This document shows, in pieces, positions 1 through 9,013 of a stretch of DNA of 40,703 nt. The stretch is from assembly GCA_020846005.1 (NCBI GenBank), contig JADLEQ010000046.1:1-40703 (forward strand). The letters run 5' to 3'. How positions within the stretch are numbered: the stretch's first letter is position 1; each line of letters starts with the position of its first letter. The DNA is from Polyangiaceae bacterium (lineage in GTDB: Bacteria; Myxococcota_A; Polyangia; Polyangiales; Polyangiaceae). The notes under the pieces were generated by a model. The model saw only the letters and a list, made by a program, of their open reading frames with translations, was not told the origin of the DNA and did no database searches. A program made the position numbers and the translations under genes.

Positions 1-176
1 CTCGTCGAATCATGTGCGGACCCTTGCCCTTTCTGCCGCGGCGGGAGGCCCGAAGCGGGCACCCAGGACTCCGCGCATCGCCCATTCTACGGCGGGCCGG
101 CCGGAGAGCTTCCTTTTCGGCGAACGGTGGCGCGGGCGCAGCGCGGGGTCTCGGGGCGGAGTCCCGGGCAGTAGAG
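1..176. other. Left-edge region without a confident gene
   Basis: This is the sequence downstream of the helicase stop codon. On the minus strand a frame is open from an ATG at 85 to the window edge, with a second in-frame ATG at 13 preceded by AAGG-rich sequence. The next minus-strand gene could therefore begin here. Too little of it is visible to assign or confirm. Confidence 0.3.
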
Positions 177-2771
177 TCAGGCCGGCGCCCGCTCACGCAA
201 GCGGCGCGGGGTCCGCGCGCCATCGCTCGCGGGGCCCACGGCCGCCAACCGCGCCGTCCACTGCTCGGCCTCCTCGACGGCGCGGCTCGCGAGCTCCGCC
301 GCGACCTCGATCCCATGGGCCTCGAGCGTCGCAAGGTCGTGCAACATGGCGAGCGCAGCGTGCGCCGCCCCCGGCAGCCGCCCGGCCGGCAGGAGCTCTC
401 GGTACACCGCCGCGACGAGCGCGCCGTGGCCGGGATCGGGTGGTGTGTCCAGCAAGCCGGCGATGGCGGCCGCCAGCCCCTCGTACGCCGCGCGCACCGC
501 GTCTCCAGGGAAGCCCGCATCGAGCACGACGCGCGCGAGCCGGAGCCGCGCCCGGGCCTGCCCCTCTCCGCGGCGAGGCGGAGGCGCCACGGCGGGCGCC
601 TCGGGCGCCTCGAGAGGAGGGTCGCCTGCGCCGGAAGCGGGCGTCGGCTGCAGCGCCTCGGTCAGCTCCTGGACCTCAGCGGCAGAGCCGGGCTCCTCCA
701 GCTGGTCGAGGATGTCGCGCACCTGGTTCAGCGTCGCGTTGAAGCTCGGCGTCTCCAGCGACTCGACGCCGCTCGTGGCGTCGAGCGCGGCGCCGCGCAC
801 GGCCCGCTTCGAGGCGAGGACGCCCTCGATCCCGCGCTCGATCCCCTGCTCGGCGCAGAGGTAGGTGACCGTGACGCCGCGCGTCTGCCCCATGCGGTGG
901 GCGCGGGACGTGCGCTGGTCGAGGCGCGCCGGATTCCACGGCAGGTCGAGATGCACGACGTAGCTCGCGACCTGGAGGTTCAAGCCGACGCCGCCGGCCT
1001 CCGTCGAGAGGAGGACGCGCACGTCGTCCGAGCTGCGGAACCGCTCGAGCAACGCCGGGCGCTTGTCCGTCGGGACGCCGCCGTGGAGCATCGCGTACCC
1101 GATACCGAGGCGATCGAGGCGCTGGCCCGCCAACTTCAGCATCTCGACCCATTCGGAGAACACCAGCGCCTTCGCAGAGCCCTGCGCGAGGATCTCGCCA
1201 AGCAGCGCCTCGAGCTCGTCCAGCTTGGGCGAGGCCCGGACGCGAGACTTCGGGTCGCAGAGTTCGAGCGCGTCGCACGCCTGCCGCGCTTTGAGGAGCG
1301 ACATCATCAGGCGATCCTGCTCCGGCTTCGTGAGCGGGCGGCGCTCGGCGATCCGCAGGAGCTGCGACGCACGCACGCGATGGCCCTCCTCGAGCTCGAC
1401 CTGCTCCGGCGTCATCGCGGTGTAGCGTGTCTGCTCGGTGAGCGCGGGGAGCTGCGAGAGGACGTCCTCCTTCCGGCGCCGGAGCACGAGCGGCGCGATG
1501 CGACGGCGCAGCTCCCCGAGGTTCTGGTAGCCGACGATGCGCCCTCGCTCGTTCTGCCGCGCGAAGTCGAGGTTGAACCGCCAGAGCGGGCCGAGGAGCG
1601 CCGGGTCGACGAGCTGGAGCAGCGCGTAGAGATCGTCGAGCCGGTTCTCGACGGGCGTCCCGGTGAGGACGAAGGTGAAGCGCGCCGGGATGGATCGCAG
1701 CGTGGCGGCGGTCTTCGTGCGGAAGTTCTTCGCGCGCTGCGCCTCGTCGTACACGACGACATCGGCGTCGAGCGCGCGGATCTGCGCGAGCTCCCGCCAC
1801 GTCTGCTCGTAATTGAGGATCTTGTAGGGGGCGTCCGACTCGAACGCCGCGCGCCGCCCCTCCTTGCCCCCGCCCACGACGACGGCGTGTTCCCCGGCGA
1901 AGCGCTCGATCTCCTTCTGCCACTGGTGCTTGAGCGACGCACAGGTGACGACGAGCACCCGCGCCGCCTCTCCGCGCGCGCGTAGCAGCTCGCACGCGGC
2001 GATGGCTTGCACCGTCTTGCCGAGGCCCATGTCGTCGGCGAGCAGGGCGCGCCCGGCAGCGGCCAGATGGCTGGCCCCGGCGGCCTGATAGGGGAAGAGC
2101 GGCACGGTGAGCAGGTCGACCCGGGCGCGGCCGCTGTGCAGCGCGGACGCCACCGCGGCCCGCCGAGCGTCGCTCGCCCGCCGCGCGCGGAGCTGCTCCG
2201 CGAGCCGGGGCGCGGCGTGGACGACGCGCAGGCCGGGCTCGCGCCACCCGGGGAGGAGCGGCGCGTCGACGTCGTGCCGGACCGCGTCGACCTCCGCGTC
2301 GCGAATCAGCCCGAGCCGCGCCCGGAGCCGCGCGGTCCACGGCCCCGCCTCGATCAGGCGGGCGCCCCCGACGGTGGCGACGGTGAGCGTCGCCGCGCGC
2401 GGCACCTCGCCCAACGCCAGGTACCCGCGGCGCAGCTCCGGGACCCGCGAGATCGCGCGCCGCACCGCCTCGAGGTGCTTGCACGTGCCCAGGTCGTTTC
2501 CGAGGAAATCGGGGCAGTCACACGTGTCGCGCAGGGCGCTGCGGTCGACGATGTCGACTCGACGCTCCTCGCCGCTGGAGCCCGTCCGCCCGACGACGCG
2601 ATACGCGCCGTCGACGCGGAAGTCGATCGCCGTCACGGTGTACTCCTCGACGTGTGCGCGGTGGATGCGCGTCGCGATCTCGAAGCGCCGCACCTCGACC
2701 TCGTCGGCGTAGGCGACGCACTCGGGAGCTTCGTGGCGGACGGGCGCGAGGCGAACGGTGCGGGTCTTCAC
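177..2771 (-). CDS. SWIM zinc-finger SNF2-family DNA helicase/ATPase
   Basis: Probable ATP-dependent SWI2/SNF2 (HepA/RapA-like) translocase acting on DNA or nucleoprotein. A SWIM zinc finger of CxC-x10-CxH form lies at residues 84-99 (C84, C86, C97, H99). The helicase core follows: Walker A (DDMGLGKT, about 246-253), the DEAQ box (342-345), LTGTPVENR (about 369-377), and in the second RecA lobe LVFSEW, STEAGGVGLNLQ and the arginine-finger motif QRTSRAHRMGQ. About 220 C-terminal residues, Ala/Glu/Pro-rich and then helical, resemble no domain I know. The GTG start has only a weak ribosome site. It follows the histidine kinase on the same strand after 57 bp, so co-transcription is possible. The family is sure; the biological role is not. 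Confidence 0.93.
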   Translation of the reverse strand: MKTRTVRLAPVRHEAPECVAYADEVEVRRFEIATRIHRAHVEEYTVTAIDFRVDGAYRVVGRTGSSGEERRVDIVDRSALRDTCDCPDFLGNDLGTCKHLEAVRRAISRVPELRRGYLALGEVPRAATLTVATVGGARLIEAGPWTARLRARLGLIRDAEVDAVRHDVDAPLLPGWREPGLRVVHAAPRLAEQLRARRASDARRAAVASALHSGRARVDLLTVPLFPYQAAGASHLAAAGRALLADDMGLGKTVQAIAACELLRARGEAARVLVVTCASLKHQWQKEIERFAGEHAVVVGGGKEGRRAAFESDAPYKILNYEQTWRELAQIRALDADVVVYDEAQRAKNFRTKTAATLRSIPARFTFVLTGTPVENRLDDLYALLQLVDPALLGPLWRFNLDFARQNERGRIVGYQNLGELRRRIAPLVLRRRKEDVLSQLPALTEQTRYTAMTPEQVELEEGHRVRASQLLRIAERRPLTKPEQDRLMMSLLKARQACDALELCDPKSRVRASPKLDELEALLGEILAQGSAKALVFSEWVEMLKLAGQRLDRLGIGYAMLHGGVPTDKRPALLERFRSSDDVRVLLSTEAGGVGLNLQVASYVVHLDLPWNPARLDQRTSRAHRMGQTRGVTVTYLCAEQGIERGIEGVLASKRAVRGAALDATSGVESLETPSFNATLNQVRDILDQLEEPGSAAEVQELTEALQPTPASGAGDPPLEAPEAPAVAPPPRRGEGQARARLRLARVVLDAGFPGDAVRAAYEGLAAAIAGLLDTPPDPGHGALVAAVYRELLPAGRLPGAAHAALAMLHDLATLEAHGIEVAAELASRAVEEAEQWTARLAAVGPASDGARTPRRLRERAPA

Positions 2772-2828
2772 GCGCCGCTAGCTGCCCCGTAGCGGCGCGG
2801 GGCGCAACGGGCGCGGGCCCGCGTCCGC

Positions 2829-4889
2829 TCACTCCGCGCCGCCGTCGCCCTCGTGCAGGGGGAGGTGGACCGCCACGCGCGTCCCCTCACCCACCTTCGA
2901 CTCGATCGTGACGTACCCGCCGGCCTCGGCCGCGATCCGCGCGACCGTGGCAAGACCGAGCCCCGTCCCCTTGCCGGGCGCCTTCGTGGAGAAGAACGGG
3001 TCGAGGGCACGAGCCAGGACCTCCTCGGTCATGCCGGAACCTACGTCGACCACCTCGAGGACGACCTCGCGGCCCGACAGGCGCTCCGAGCGCTGGACCT
3101 TCGTGACGATCGCCACCCTTCCGCCCGGCTGCGACGCATCGCGCGCGTTCACGACGAGGTTCATGATGCACTGCTCGAGCTGACCCGGCACGATGAGCAC
3201 CGGCCCTCCGGACAGCGCCATCTCGAGGTCGATCGCGTCGCCCAGGAGACGCCGCAGCATCCCCATGGAGCGCGCGACCACCGCGTCGACCTCCTCGACC
3301 ACGGGCTCTCCGAGGCGGTTCTGCCTGGAGAACGCGAGCAGTTGTCGGGTGAGGGACGCTCCGCTCTCCATCGTCTCGCGGATGTCGAGGAGCGTCTGGC
3401 GCCCTTCGCCCGAGAGGGACGCCTCCTCGGCGAGGAGATCGACGGAGCACCCGACGACCGCGAGGAGGTTGTTGAAGTCGTGCGCGACGCCCGCCGCCAG
3501 CCGCCCGAGCAGCTCGAGCCGCTCCGATCGGCTCCGCTCCTCGCCGAGCCTCGCGCGCTCGCGCTCCGCCTCACGCAGCGCCGTGATGTCGCGCCCCTCG
3601 GGGACGAGGAACGCCACGCGGCCGTCGTGCACGGCCGGCGACAGCGTGAAATCGATCTCCGCCCGGCGCTCCCCCACCTCGTGCACCGTCTCGAACCGGG
3701 CGAACCGCCCCCGCCGGGCCTGCTCGAGCGCCGGATCGAGCAGCTCGCGCCCGTGCCGATCCCACCAGACCGTCTCCCGGAACGGGCGGCCGAGCACGTC
3801 CTCCTCGCGCACCCCCGCGAACTCCAGCGCGGCGCGGTTCGCCGCCAGCACCCTGCCCTCGGCGTCGAGCAGCCCGAGGAACTGGTGCGCGTTGTCGAAG
3901 ATCGCCCGCAGCCGCGCCGCGGCCTCCTCGAGCGCCGCCGTGCGGGCCTCGACCTGGCGGGTGAGCTCCGTCACGTCCCGGGCGACCACGAGCCACCCCG
4001 ACTCGACGGGCGTCCGCGAGACCTCCCACACCCGCTCCCCCTCGGCGAACGACGACTGCGCGCCCAGCAGGCGCTCGCGCCACGCGCGCTCGAGCGGCGC
4101 GCCCAGCTCGAGCGGGGACACCAGCCGCTCCGCCGTCGGGTTCCAGTCGACGACGCGCTGGTCGTCGTCGACCACGATCACGGCCTCGCGGAGCCGATCG
4201 ACGACGAGCTCGCGCGCGAGCGCGCCGAGGGCCATCGAGCGGGATCGCAGGAAGGTCACCGTCGCGCCGGCCGCCGTCACGCCGACCAGCAGGGGCGTGT
4301 TGTCTCGCTCGCCCCCGACCTCGAGCCCGAGCAGGGCGAGGAACCCACCGACGAGCGGCGCGCTCACGCAGGCGACGAGCGCCACGCCATCGACCCGGCG
4401 GCTCCCGCGCTCCCGGAGCGTCGCGCTCACGAGGATCGCGATCGCGACGCACACCAGGCTCATCATCGCGGCGAACCCGACGTAGTCGACCACCTCGAAC
4501 GGGTACGTGAGCCGGCCGCCCTGGAGCGTCGCCTGGCCGCGCACCAGGCGGTGCGCCCCGCTCGTCACGATGACGCCGGCGGCCCCCACCGCGGGGAGCC
4601 CGAAGCACCGCACGAGCCACGGGCGGTGCGGCCGGCGCGCGTAGGCGAGCGCCAGGTTCACGTACTCGGCCGTGAGCAGGCCGTCGAGCGCGAGCTGAGC
4701 GCCGTCCGCGATCACGCGCCCGTGGAGCGACCCCAGGCTGGACTCGACGAGGAACCCGGCGACGACGGCCGCCTGCGCCAGGCACACGCGGACGAGCGCG
4801 CGCCCCTGCGGCGAGGCCCGCGCGCGCATCCCGACGAGCACCGCGCAGGTGACGTTGAGGCAGAACGAGACGAGCGCGGCCGGGACCAT
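2829..4889 (-). CDS. Membrane-bound PAS-domain sensor histidine kinase
   Basis: Hybrid-less two-component sensor kinase. Residues 1 to about 220 hold several hydrophobic helices, resembling multi-helix N-terminal sensor regions. Two PAS-type domains follow at about 235-310 and 330-440. The dimerisation domain has phosphoacceptor H470 in AHDFNNLL. The ATPase domain has an N box (NLVVNARDA), DVGSGM, FFSTK and GKGTGLGLAT. There is no receiver domain, and no response regulator gene adjoins it, so it is an orphan kinase here. I chose the ATG at 4889 because GGAGGG lies eight bases upstream. In-frame starts at 4934 (ATG) and 4955 (GTG) lack a ribosome site. The signal sensed cannot be inferred. Confidence 0.92.
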   Translation of the reverse strand: MVPAALVSFCLNVTCAVLVGMRARASPQGRALVRVCLAQAAVVAGFLVESSLGSLHGRVIADGAQLALDGLLTAEYVNLALAYARRPHRPWLVRCFGLPAVGAAGVIVTSGAHRLVRGQATLQGGRLTYPFEVVDYVGFAAMMSLVCVAIAILVSATLRERGSRRVDGVALVACVSAPLVGGFLALLGLEVGGERDNTPLLVGVTAAGATVTFLRSRSMALGALARELVVDRLREAVIVVDDDQRVVDWNPTAERLVSPLELGAPLERAWRERLLGAQSSFAEGERVWEVSRTPVESGWLVVARDVTELTRQVEARTAALEEAAARLRAIFDNAHQFLGLLDAEGRVLAANRAALEFAGVREEDVLGRPFRETVWWDRHGRELLDPALEQARRGRFARFETVHEVGERRAEIDFTLSPAVHDGRVAFLVPEGRDITALREAERERARLGEERSRSERLELLGRLAAGVAHDFNNLLAVVGCSVDLLAEEASLSGEGRQTLLDIRETMESGASLTRQLLAFSRQNRLGEPVVEEVDAVVARSMGMLRRLLGDAIDLEMALSGGPVLIVPGQLEQCIMNLVVNARDASQPGGRVAIVTKVQRSERLSGREVVLEVVDVGSGMTEEVLARALDPFFSTKAPGKGTGLGLATVARIAAEAGGYVTIESKVGEGTRVAVHLPLHEGDGGAE

Positions 4890-5012
4890 CGCGAGAGCCC
4901 TCCGAGCCCGCGAGCGGGCCGGCCGGTAGAGCATAGCGCGAGCGCGGCCCGGCACGGGCCGGACCTACCGGGGCACCGCGCGTGGCGCCGTAGCGGCGCG
5001 CGCGGCGCCGCC

Positions 5013-5636
5013 TCACTCGATCCGCACGCGCGCGCGGCCACCAGCGGCGGGCGCCTCGACGTGCAGGCGACCCTCCGAGATGGCACGGAGCGCGGCGACG
5101 AGCAGCGCGTGCTCCTCGACGCGCACGCGCGCCGCGAGCGAGGCCTCGTCGTCGGTGTCGAGCACCGGGACGGCCCGCTGCAGGACGATCGGCCCCGTGT
5201 CGACGCCCTCGTCCACCAGGTGCACCGTGCAGCCCGTCACCTTGACCCCGTAGGCGAGCGCGTCGCGGTGCGCGTGTGCGCCGGGGAACGCGGGCAGCAG
5301 CGCGGGGTGGAGGTTCACGATGCGGTGCCGGAACGCGCCGACGACCTCGGGCCCGAGGATGCGCATGAACCCCGCGAGGACGATCCACTCCGCCCCGGCC
5401 TCGCGCACGGCCACGGCCACGGCGCGATCGAACTCCGCGCGGCTCGCGAAGGCGCGGTGCTCGAGCACCCGCACCGGCACGCCCGCCCGCTCCGCGCGCG
5501 CGAGGGCGCCGGCGCCGGCCACGTTCGAGAGCACCAGGCGGACCTCGGCGCGGAGCGCGCCCTGGCCGATGGCGTCGAGGATCGCCTGGAGGTTGGTGCC
5601 GTTTCCGGAGACGAGGACGGCGAGCGGGAGCGGCAT
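5013..5636 (-). CDS. purN: Phosphoribosylglycinamide formyltransferase
   Basis: Transfers a formyl group from 10-formyltetrahydrofolate to GAR in cytosolic purine synthesis. The 207-residue length is normal for PurN. The phosphate-binding SGNGTN lies at residues 10-15. The catalytic residues are N108 and H110 in NLHPALLP and D146 in VDEGVDTGPI, matching the Asn/His/Asp set of the family. I chose the ATG at 5636 because it gives the standard PurN N-terminus; a GTG at 5654 would add six residues. The gene diverges from the FAD oxidoreductase across a short gap that holds a perfect palindrome. The histidine kinase follows on the same strand. Confidence 0.96.
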   Translation of the reverse strand: MPLPLAVLVSGNGTNLQAILDAIGQGALRAEVRLVLSNVAGAGALARAERAGVPVRVLEHRAFASRAEFDRAVAVAVREAGAEWIVLAGFMRILGPEVVGAFRHRIVNLHPALLPAFPGAHAHRDALAYGVKVTGCTVHLVDEGVDTGPIVLQRAVPVLDTDDEASLAARVRVEEHALLVAALRAISEGRLHVEAPAAGGRARVRIE

Positions 5637-5664
5637 CGTGGGCAGGGCGGCCACGCGGGGGTGC

Positions 5665-5680
5665 CGACCTCGCGAGGTCG
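5665..5680. promoter_or_regulatory. Perfect 16-bp palindrome, candidate operator
   Basis: CGACCTCG is followed directly by its reverse complement CGAGGTCG, with no mismatch. It lies in the 65-bp gap between the divergent purN and FAD-oxidoreductase genes. A TACCAT hexamer that could serve as a -10 for the plus-strand gene is at 5683-5688, so the palindrome would sit in that promoter's spacer. No regulator gene adjoins. Confidence 0.45.
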
Positions 5681-5701
5681 ACTACCATCGATGCACCCCG
5701 G

Positions 5702-7243
5702 ATGCCCAGCCGCCACTACGACGCCGTCGTGATCGGTCGCTCGATCGGCGCCCTCGCGGCCGGCGCGCTGCTCGCGCGGCGCGATCTGCGCGTGTTGGTC
5801 CTCGGCCAGGGCGATCCCGACGCGGACTACTTCTACGAGGGGCGCCGCCTGCGGCGGCGCGCGTTCACGCTGCTGTCGGCGTCGTCGCCGGTGTTCTCGC
5901 GCATCCTCACCGAGCTCGCGCAGACTCCGCGGTTCCGCCGGCTCGCCCGGCCGCTCGATCCGATCCTCCAGGTCGTGCGGGGGGCGCTGCGGCTCGACGT
6001 CCCGCCGGATCCTGCGCTGTTCGAGCGCGAGCTCGACCGCGAGCTGCCCGGCGCACGCCACGCCGTCGCCGAGCTGCACGAGGCGATCGCCGTCGCGAAC
6101 GCGAGCCTCGACCGCGCGCTCGCGCACGATCTCGTGTGGCCCCCCGCCACGCTCCGCGAGCGCCTGGAGTCGGCCCGCGCCCTGTCGGGGGTGGCGCTCG
6201 CGAGCGAGCCGCGGCGCGATCTGCTGGCGCGCCTCCCGGCGGGGCACCCGTTCCGCGACGCCGTGGTAGCGCCGGCGCGGTTCGCCTCGAACCTCGCTCC
6301 CCCGGGGGAGGCGCCGCCCGCGCTGTCGCTGGCGCGGCTCTACGGCGCGTGGATCCGCGGCGTGCAGGCCACGCCCGCCGGCGAGCGAGATCTCGAGGAG
6401 CTCTTCGTCGCCCGGATCCTGGCGGACGGCGGCGAGGTGCGCCTCGGGGCGCGGGCCGCCGAGATCCTCGTCCAGCGCGGCTCCGTCGCGGGGGTGCGCG
6501 AGGACGGCGAGGAGGAGCCCGTCGGCGCCGACGTGGTGGTGACGGATCTGTCCGGCGAGCTCGTCGCCGAGCTCACGCGCGGCGAGGGCATCACGCCGCG
6601 CGCGCGCCGGAGCTGGCCGCGGTTGACGGCGAGCGTCGGCCGGTTCGTGGTCAGCCTCGTCGTGCGCGACGAGGGCGTGCCGGCCGCGCTCGCCGAGGAG
6701 GCGTTCCTGATCCCGGAGGCGGGCAGCCACGGCGACGCGCGCCTCCCCACCGTCCACCTCGCGAGGGCGACGGCGGCGGCGGGAGAGACGACGCTCGTCG
6801 CCGAGGCGCTGCTCGGCGCCGGCGGCGCGCTGCCGATCTCCGAGGCGCGGGAGGCCGTGGTGGCGGCGGTCCGGGCGCAGGTGCCGTTCCTCGACCGCCA
6901 CCTCGTCCTCGTCGACTCCCCGCACGACGGCCTGCCGCTCGCGGACTTCAGCAGCGGGCGCCGCCGCGACATCGACCGCGTGCACGTGACGCGCTCGCGC
7001 TCGCCCTTCGAGCCGATGCGATGGCAGTGGTCGGTCGAGCCGCCGGGGTTCCTCGAGCTCGGCGGCGAGCCGGTGCGAGGCCCCGTGCCCGGCACCTTCC
7101 TCGCGGGGCCGACGGTCCTCCCGGGGCTGGGCCAAGAAGGCGAGCTGCTCGCGGCGTGGAGCGCCGCGCGCGCGATCACCCGGCGGGATGGCCCCCGCCA
7201 GCGCGTCCGCCGCCACCTGTGGACCAAGATCGAGACCGCTTGA
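5702..7243 (+). CDS. FAD-dependent oxidoreductase, phytoene-desaturase-like
   Basis: Probable flavoprotein of the amine-oxidase/carotenoid-desaturase superfamily. The N-terminal beta-alpha-beta fold reads VIGRSIGALAAG, then LVLGQG ending the second strand. It is a variant of the usual GxGxxG, with Arg in place of the second Gly. The C-terminal FLAGPTVLPGLGQEG followed by an Ala-rich helix (ELLAAWSAARAI) is the second FAD-contact motif of this superfamily. At 513 residues the length is normal. No carotenoid gene adjoins it, so the substrate is unknown. It is transcribed away from purN, and a possible -10 (TACCAT, 5683-5688) lies just after the palindrome. Confidence 0.75.
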   Translation: MPSRHYDAVVIGRSIGALAAGALLARRDLRVLVLGQGDPDADYFYEGRRLRRRAFTLLSASSPVFSRILTELAQTPRFRRLARPLDPILQVVRGALRLDVPPDPALFERELDRELPGARHAVAELHEAIAVANASLDRALAHDLVWPPATLRERLESARALSGVALASEPRRDLLARLPAGHPFRDAVVAPARFASNLAPPGEAPPALSLARLYGAWIRGVQATPAGERDLEELFVARILADGGEVRLGARAAEILVQRGSVAGVREDGEEEPVGADVVVTDLSGELVAELTRGEGITPRARRSWPRLTASVGRFVVSLVVRDEGVPAALAEEAFLIPEAGSHGDARLPTVHLARATAAAGETTLVAEALLGAGGALPISEAREAVVAAVRAQVPFLDRHLVLVDSPHDGLPLADFSSGRRRDIDRVHVTRSRSPFEPMRWQWSVEPPGFLELGGEPVRGPVPGTFLAGPTVLPGLGQEGELLAAWSAARAITRRDGPRQRVRRHLWTKIETA

Positions 7244-7284
7244 GAAACAGCGCGGCCGGTTGGACGCGGCGGCGCGCCTGCGTG

Positions 7285-7290
7285 TAGATT
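7285..7290 (+). promoter_or_regulatory. Candidate -10 element of a near-leaderless promoter
   Basis: TAGATT lies seven bases before the ATG at 7298, in very GC-rich surroundings. A weak -35-like TTGGAC is at 7260-7265 with a 19-base spacer. If used, transcription would begin at or beside the start codon. Confidence 0.3.
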
Positions 7291-7297
7291 CGCCGGG

Positions 7298-8452
7298 ATG
7301 CGTCCACGTCCCTCGAAGCCCGCGCGCCTCGGCGCTGCCGCCGCGCTCGGCGCCGCCTGGCTGAGCGCCGGCGCGCCCGCCGCCGCCGCCAAGCACCGCC
7401 AGCCGGTGCAGGTGCTCGCGGTGGCGAGCGACCGCGGGTATGAGCAGGCGCAGGCGCTGACCATCGCGCTGAAGCGCGCCGTGGATCGCAGCCGCTCGTA
7501 CGCGCTCGGCGCGGGCGACTACAGCCTCGAGGTGCTCGTCCTCGCGCTCGGCTGTCAGGAGCCGCCGGACGCGGACTGCCAGCGCCGGATCGCCGAGAAG
7601 GCGAGCACCGATCGCTATGTCTGGGGGACGCTCGAGCTGGAGGGCGCCGAGGTGGTGGCCCACCTCCGCTACTGGGAGGGCGGGGCGCAGAAGGGGGAGA
7701 CGGTCATCCGGTACGCGGCGAACCTCACCGATCCGTCGGACGACGTGCTGCTCGAGGTCGCGCGCAACGCGTTCGCGGAGCTCACCGGGGCGGCGTCGTC
7801 GGTGCTCGTCCTGCGCGTCGGCCAGCACGACGGCGAGATCCTGGTCGACGGCGCGCCCGGCGGCGCCCTGCGCAAGGGCCGCGCCGAGCTCCTCGTCGCG
7901 GCGGGCGAGCACGAGCTGACGCTGCGGATCCGCGGGCGCTCCGATCGCGTGGCGCGCGTCACCGTCGAGGGCGCGCGGCAGGAGCTCTCCCTCGAGCCGG
8001 GCGCGGCGGTGGCTGCGCCGCCGCGCGACCCGGGGCCGGCCGCGGCCGAGCCGGCCGAGCAGGATCGGACGCTCGCGTACGTCGCCCTGGGCGCCGGCGG
8101 GCTGTTCCTGGGCGGGGGGGTATACGCGGCGCTCCGCGTGGCGTCGATCGGTGAGGACGAGCAGCTCACCGCGTACCGCGCCGCGCTCCCGCCGTCGAAG
8201 GACGCCTGCGAGGAGGCGAAGGACGGCCGCCGCCCCGCGGACGGCAGCGATCCGCAGCCCGTGGCGGATCTGTGCTCGGAGGCCGCCGTCCTCGAGCCGC
8301 TGCAGTTCGTGCTGCTCGGCCTGGGCGCGGTCGGCATCGGCGCGGGCGCGTGGCTCCTGCTCGACGGCGACCCTGCGCCGCGCGCGGGCGTGCGGCTGCG
8401 GCCGCGCACGAGCGCGGAGGGCGCGCGCCTCGAGCTGCAGGTGACGTTCTAG
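7298..8452 (+). CDS. Exported protein with PEGA-like domain
   Basis: No assigned function. Residues 1 to about 30 form a signal peptide (RPRPSKPAR, a hydrophobic Ala/Leu core, then an AAAA cleavage region). Residues 35-165 form an alpha/beta region with two Cys (in GCQEPPDADC). Residues about 168-230 resemble a PEGA surface domain (VLVLRVGQHDGEILVDGAPGG, then GEHELTLRI). Two hydrophobic segments come later: around VALGAGGLFLGGGVYAAL and around FVLLGLGAVGIGAGAWLLL. Another pair of Cys lies between them. The architecture is common among uncharacterised myxobacterial envelope proteins. rsmD begins two bases after its stop, so the two are probably co-transcribed. Confidence 0.8.
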   Translation: MRPRPSKPARLGAAAALGAAWLSAGAPAAAAKHRQPVQVLAVASDRGYEQAQALTIALKRAVDRSRSYALGAGDYSLEVLVLALGCQEPPDADCQRRIAEKASTDRYVWGTLELEGAEVVAHLRYWEGGAQKGETVIRYAANLTDPSDDVLLEVARNAFAELTGAASSVLVLRVGQHDGEILVDGAPGGALRKGRAELLVAAGEHELTLRIRGRSDRVARVTVEGARQELSLEPGAAVAAPPRDPGPAAAEPAEQDRTLAYVALGAGGLFLGGGVYAALRVASIGEDEQLTAYRAALPPSKDACEEAKDGRRPADGSDPQPVADLCSEAAVLEPLQFVLLGLGAVGIGAGAWLLLDGDPAPRAGVRLRPRTSAEGARLELQVTF

Positions 8453-8454
8453 CC

Positions 8455-9012
8455 GTGCGCGTCGTCGCCGGGGCGCTCGGCGGCCGGGTGCTGGCGGCGC
8501 CGCGCGGCGCGGAGACGCGCCCCACCTCCGAGCGGGTGCGCGAGGCGCTCTTCGCCGTGCTGGGCGAGCTCGAGGGCGCGCGCGTGCTCGATCTGTTCGC
8601 GGGCACGGGCGCGCTCGCGCTCGAGGCGCTGTCGCGCGGAGCGGCGCGCGCGATCCTCGTCGAGCGTGCGCGGCCGGCGCTCGAGGCGATCCGGAGCAAC
8701 GTGCGCGCGCTCGACGTGGCGGACCGCGCGCGCGTGATCGCCGCGCCCGTCGAGCGTTCGCTCGCCGCGGTCCGCCGCCACGCGCCGTTCGACCTCGTGC
8801 TCTGCGATCCGCCCTGGGGCGCCGCCGCGGCCGTCGAGGCGACGCTCGCGCGGTGGCCGTGGCCGGAGCTGCTGGCACCGGGTGGCCGGCTCGCCCTCGA
8901 GCACGCGGCGAGCGCGCCGCCGAGCCTCGCCTCGCCGGAGCTCGCCGCCGCCTGGACCCGCGCCTGGGGTGACACGGCGTTCACAGTGTATCGGCTGCGC
9001 CACGGCGGCTGA
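8455..9012 (+). CDS. rsmD: 16S rRNA (guanine966-N2)-methyltransferase
   Basis: Methylates G966 of 16S rRNA using SAM. The GTG start two bases after the preceding stop gives RVVAGALGGRVLAAP, the typical RsmD N-terminus (R-x-I-x-G-x-x-x-G-R-x-L), and a normal length of 185 residues. TRPTSERVREALF is the conserved substrate-side motif. Motif I is VLDLFAGTGALALEALSRGA, and the catalytic motif IV is DPPW. The frame extends upstream inside the previous gene, but that part is a shadow. A strong inverted repeat begins right after the stop codon. Confidence 0.94.
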   Translation: MRVVAGALGGRVLAAPRGAETRPTSERVREALFAVLGELEGARVLDLFAGTGALALEALSRGAARAILVERARPALEAIRSNVRALDVADRARVIAAPVERSLAAVRRHAPFDLVLCDPPWGAAAAVEATLARWPWPELLAPGGRLALEHAASAPPSLASPELAAAWTRAWGDTAFTVYRLRHGG

Positions 9013-9013
9013 G

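Noticed and set aside
1-85. Truncated minus-strand gene starting at 85 or 13
   Set aside because: Fewer than 30 codons visible, with no recognisable motif.
12-1985. Long plus-strand open frame opposite the helicase
   Set aside because: Antisense shadow of the SWIM/SNF2 gene caused by GC-rich third positions; the translation is Arg-rich and has no domain.
2853-5732. 959-residue plus-strand frame opposite the histidine kinase and purN
   Set aside because: It lies over two clear genes with intact motifs on the other strand and has shadow-type composition.
5315-8878. 1187-residue minus-strand frame
   Set aside because: It covers the FAD oxidoreductase, the PEGA protein and rsmD, all with good motifs on the plus strand.
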